Shown: positions 5,729 to 7,814 of the stretch, in pieces
Layout: each line of letters begins with the position of its first letter
Position numbering within the stretch: the first letter of the stretch is position 1
Assembly (NCBI GenBank): GCA_002329285.1
Contig: DCTO01000098.1
Span: 399-8,212 of the forward strand
DNA: 7,814 nt
From: Ruminococcaceae bacterium UBA1438
GTDB taxonomy: Bacteria; Bacillota; Clostridia; Oscillospirales; Acutalibacteraceae
Direction: 5' to 3'
The notes under the pieces: generated by a model
The model's database searches: none
Seen by the model: only the letters and a program-made list of their open reading frames with translations
Told to the model about the DNA's origin: nothing
Translations under genes and position numbers: made by a program

Positions 5729-6537
5729 ATAACTGCCGCCGAAAGTCCATTTAAAATAATGATTGCCGCGAAAGCAAGAATCACAAAGAGAAGCGCAACG
5801 GCATCCCTTGCGGTGAATTTTACCTGCTTCATCTTCGTTCTTCCCTTGCCTCCTCTGTAACAACGGCAATCCATTGCATATGCAAGCTCGTTTGCGCGCC
5901 TGAATGACGAAATAAACAGCGGAATGAGAACTGGCACGAGGGCTTTAACCTTTTTAATCAAACCTCCGCTTTCAAAATCAGCGCCCCTTGATTTTTGAGC
6001 AGCCATTATTTTTTCAATTTCCTCAATAAGAGTGGGAATAAATCTTAATGCGATTGTCGTCGTCATCGCGATTGAATGAACGTCAATTTTGAAAACCGTC
6101 AGCGGCCTGAAAAGCCTTTCGATTGCATCCGTTAAATCGGTTGGGGTTGTAGTATAAGTAAGCATTGATCCGGCAATAACAAGCAGGATAATGCGCACCG
6201 TCATAAATATAGCGGTGTTAATACCGGCTTCCGTGATTTTGAGTCTTCCGATTTCAAGAAGCGGTTCTCCTTTGCCATAAAAGAGGTTAAGAAGCGAGGT
6301 TATAATTATAATTATCGCAAGCGGCTTGATGCTTTTAAGAATCGTTTTAACAGATATTTTGCTGATTAAAACAATTGCGATAATAAAAGCAATAACGAAG
6401 CCGAGAGAATAAAAGTTTTTGCAGAAAAAAAGAGAAACAATAATTGCAAGGGACAAAATAAGCTTTGCCCTGGCATCCATCTTATGTATAAAGGAATTTC
6501 CGGGGAAATACTGCCCGATTGTGATATCTCCAATCAT
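5725..6537 (-). CDS. ecfT: Energy-coupling factor transporter transmembrane protein EcfT
   Basis: A 270-residue CbiQ/EcfT-family membrane protein. It links the two ATPases to the substrate-binding S component of an ECF importer for vitamins or metal ions. Hydrophobic helices are visible at about 24-38, 43-60, 70-86, 107-127 and 246-266, with less hydrophobic ones between. The two cytoplasmic coupling motifs that dock into the ATPases are present: SRG at 183-185 and the RCYRGG form at 225-230, following long amphipathic segments. The N-terminal GQYFPGNSFIHKMDAR region (8-23) is typical of the family. The ATG at 6537 overlaps the ecfA2 stop as ATGA and follows GAGGGGG (6551-6545) at 7 nt. The 3' end overlaps the truA start in the same way. 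The length is normal for the family (about 265 residues). Confidence 0.95.
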   Translation of the reverse strand: MIGDITIGQYFPGNSFIHKMDARAKLILSLAIIVSLFFCKNFYSLGFVIAFIIAIVLISKISVKTILKSIKPLAIIIIITSLLNLFYGKGEPLLEIGRLKITEAGINTAIFMTVRIILLVIAGSMLTYTTTPTDLTDAIERLFRPLTVFKIDVHSIAMTTTIALRFIPTLIEEIEKIMAAQKSRGADFESGGLIKKVKALVPVLIPLFISSFRRANELAYAMDCRCYRGGKGRTKMKQVKFTARDAVALLFVILAFAAIIILNGLSAAVI

Positions 6538-7403
6538 TTCATTACCCCCTCTGCCTTGAGCCTCTCCAGCTCACGGACACCTTGCTCAACAGTGAAAATA
6601 TCCGTTTTGCAGGGGATTCCCCTCTCTTTCAAGGTAAGAAAAACATCCGTTATTTGGGGAACATTAAGCCCCATTTCTTTAAGCTCCGCGCCGCGCGAAT
6701 AAACCTCCGGCACTGTGCCGTACATAGAAACGCCGCCCTTGTTCATAACAAGCACCTTTTCGCAGATTTTTGCAACATCCTCCATTGAATGAGAAACGAA
6801 AATAACCGTATTTTCCATCCTGGACTGATAATCCTTAATCAGCTGCAAAATCTGTTCCGTGCCCTGAGGATCAAGCCCTGCGCAGGGCTCATCAAGAATG
6901 AGCACCTGGGGCTCCATTGCAATTATCGAAGCAATAGCAACGCGCCTTTTCTGACCGCCGGACAAATCAAAAGGCGATTTTTTCTCAAGCTCTCTGCTGA
7001 TGCCGACGATATCCATGCTGCGGTAAACGCGAGCTTTGATTTCATCCTCTGAAAGGTCCATCTGCTTTGGCCCGTAAGCGATTTCCTTGAAAATATTTTC
7101 CTCAAAAATCTGATATTCGGGATACTGAAAGCAGAGGCCGACAGCAAAGCGGACGTTTCTGATCTGCTTTCTGTTTTCCTTTGCCCATATGTTATTTCCG
7201 TTAAGAAAAACGGCGCCGTGATGAGGCTCAAGCAAGCCGTTAAAATGCTGGATGAGCGTTGATTTTCCGCTGCCGGTGTGGCCGATAATGCCGATAAGCT
7301 CACCGTTTTCAGCTGAGAAATTAATGCCTTTAATCGCAGCAACCTCAAACGGAGTGCCGACACTGTAAAGATATTCAACATTTTCGCAAACTAAAACTGC
7401 CAA
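6534..7403 (-). CDS. ecfA2: Energy-coupling factor transporter ATPase EcfA2
   Basis: A 289-residue ABC-type ATPase, one half of the asymmetric EcfA1-EcfA2 heterodimer that powers ECF importers on the cytoplasmic face. Visible motifs are Walker A GHTGSGKST (41-49), Q-loop glutamine Q93 in FQYPEYQIFE, signature LSGGQKRR (147-154), Walker B with catalytic E172 (LILDEPCAGLDP), and the H-loop histidine H205 in VSHSMEDV. The FQYPEYQ wording of the Q-loop is typical of the EcfA2 (CbiO2) paralogue. The C-terminal part after about 235 has the extra EcfA dimerisation region (GLNVPQITD). The start is TTG at 7403-7401, placed 6 nt after GGAGGG. The first ATG is much further in and would remove the N-terminal strand. 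It begins 2 nt after the ecfA1 stop and ends overlapping ecfT. Confidence 0.95.
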   Translation of the reverse strand: MAVLVCENVEYLYSVGTPFEVAAIKGINFSAENGELIGIIGHTGSGKSTLIQHFNGLLEPHHGAVFLNGNNIWAKENRKQIRNVRFAVGLCFQYPEYQIFEENIFKEIAYGPKQMDLSEDEIKARVYRSMDIVGISRELEKKSPFDLSGGQKRRVAIASIIAMEPQVLILDEPCAGLDPQGTEQILQLIKDYQSRMENTVIFVSHSMEDVAKICEKVLVMNKGGVSMYGTVPEVYSRGAELKEMGLNVPQITDVFLTLKERGIPCKTDIFTVEQGVRELERLKAEGVMK

Positions 7404-7405
7404 AA

Positions 7406-7814
7406 TCAGCCCTCCGCATTTGCTAAAATATAATCAACACATTCCTGTGTGTTAAGAATTGTTTTCTCGGGCTTAAAGCCCATTTTATATGCAAGCTCCG
7501 TAGCCTGCGGAACGTCAAGACCGAGCGCCTTGATTTTTTCAACATTTGAAAAGACAGCTTCGGGTGTGCCGTCAAGGCGGATTACGCCCTCATCAATAAC
7601 GACAACTCTATCCGCCTGAACGGCCTCATCCATATAATGGGTGATCAAAACGATTGTTATGCCCTCTTCCCGGTTAAGCTTCTTGATCGTTTGCAAAACC
7701 TCTCTCCTGCCGCTTGGGTCAAGCATGGCAGTAGGCTCATCAAGCACGATGCACATCGGCTTCATTGCAATAATTCCAGCAACGGCAACACGCTGCTTCT
7801 GCCCGCCTGAAAGC
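7406..7814 (-). CDS. ecfA1: Energy-coupling factor transporter ATPase EcfA1, C-terminal part (cut by window end)
   Basis: Only the last 135 residues are inside the window; the frame is open to the window edge, so this is truncation by the window and not a broken gene. The visible part starts exactly at the ABC signature ([13 protein letters not shown]). It continues through Walker B with the catalytic Glu ([13 protein letters not shown]) and the H-loop histidine ([10 protein letters not shown]), and ends with the EcfA C-terminal region ([16 protein letters not shown]). The TAMLDP and THYMDEA wording is that of the EcfA1 (CbiO1) paralogue, in contrast to AGLDP and SHSMED in the next gene. Together with ecfA2 and ecfT it forms the energising module of an ECF importer. 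An internal ATG at 7765 is not the start, because it lies after the signature motif. In many Firmicutes the gene before this one is rplQ; that cannot be seen here. Confidence 0.94.
   Translation of the reverse strand, partial: LSGGQKQRVAVAGIIAMKPMCIVLDEPTAMLDPSGRREVLQTIKKLNREEGITIVLITHYMDEAVQADRVVVIDEGVIRLDGTPEAVFSNVEKIKALGLDVPQATELAYKMGFKPEKTILNTQECVDYILANAEG
7410..7415 (-). promoter_or_regulatory. Shine-Dalgarno fixing the TTG start of ecfA2
   Basis: GGAGGG on the minus strand (7415-7410) lies within the last codons of ecfA1 and 6 nt before the TTG at 7403-7401. Its strength and spacing support TTG as the start and couple ecfA2 to ecfA1. Confidence 0.75.

Noticed and set aside
5561..7052. 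Plus-strand open frames opposite truA, ecfT and ecfA2
   Set aside because: They are reverse-strand shadows of genes with intact family motifs, with no protein features or upstream signals of their own.
7766..7814. EcfA1 starting at the ATG at 7765
   Set aside because: The frame is open to the window edge and encodes the ABC signature motif upstream of that ATG, so the gene is cut by the window and does not start there.
1..7814. Hidden mobile element, CRISPR array, toxin-antitoxin pair or defence system
   Set aside because: I found no direct-repeat array, terminal inverted repeats, transposase or integrase motifs, and all coding space is taken by recognisable tightly packed genes.

Overview
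The window is a compact stretch of bacterial chromosome from a Gram-positive member of the Firmicutes, most likely the class Clostridia (Ruminococcaceae/Oscillospiraceae-like). The evidence is the ecfA1-ecfA2-ecfT-truA order, a DUF5711-like anchored propeller protein, a CvpA-family protein, a ClpE-type unfoldase with an N-terminal zinc finger, strong AGGAGG-type ribosome binding sites, and moderately low G+C by eye. This assignment is inferred from gene content; no 16S or other marker is present. Everything real lies on the minus strand, so transcription runs from high to low coordinates. There is no gap above 60 bases without a gene.

Region 1 (7814 to 4994) is the tail of the classical ribosomal-protein-adjacent cluster. 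It holds a truncated ecfA1 (cut by the window edge), ecfA2, ecfT and truA. These four are joined by a 2-nt gap and two ATGA stop/start overlaps, so they look translationally coupled. The first three encode the two ATPases and the transmembrane coupling protein of an energy-coupling-factor vitamin/metal importer. No substrate-binding S component is present, as expected for a shared (group II) ECF module. truA encodes tRNA pseudouridine synthase A.

Region 2 (4976 to 2455) is an envelope block: a membrane-anchored extracytoplasmic beta-propeller-like protein (probably DUF5711), a CvpA-family membrane protein, and a CDP-alcohol phosphatidyltransferase (probably PgsA). Spacings are 17, 11 and 9 nt. 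In two junctions the stop codon of the upstream gene is built into the Shine-Dalgarno sequence of the next.

Region 3 (2422 to 122) is a 766-residue Clp/Hsp100 ATPase. It has a CxxC-X22-CxxC zinc finger in place of the usual Clp N domain, a long low-complexity linker, two intact AAA+ modules and a ClpP-docking LGF loop. Downstream of it is a perfect-consensus sigma-A promoter (TTGACA-17-TATAAT) with an 8-bp inverted repeat around its -10 element. This promoter drives a tRNA-Gly(TCC) gene cut off by the window start.

Most of the window is housekeeping. I found no CRISPR array, insertion sequence, phage gene, toxin-antitoxin pair or clear defence system. The points most worth a second look are the tRNA promoter/inverted-repeat arrangement, the zinc-finger Clp protein with its unusual linker, and the envelope gene trio placed where many Firmicutes carry rplM-rpsI.
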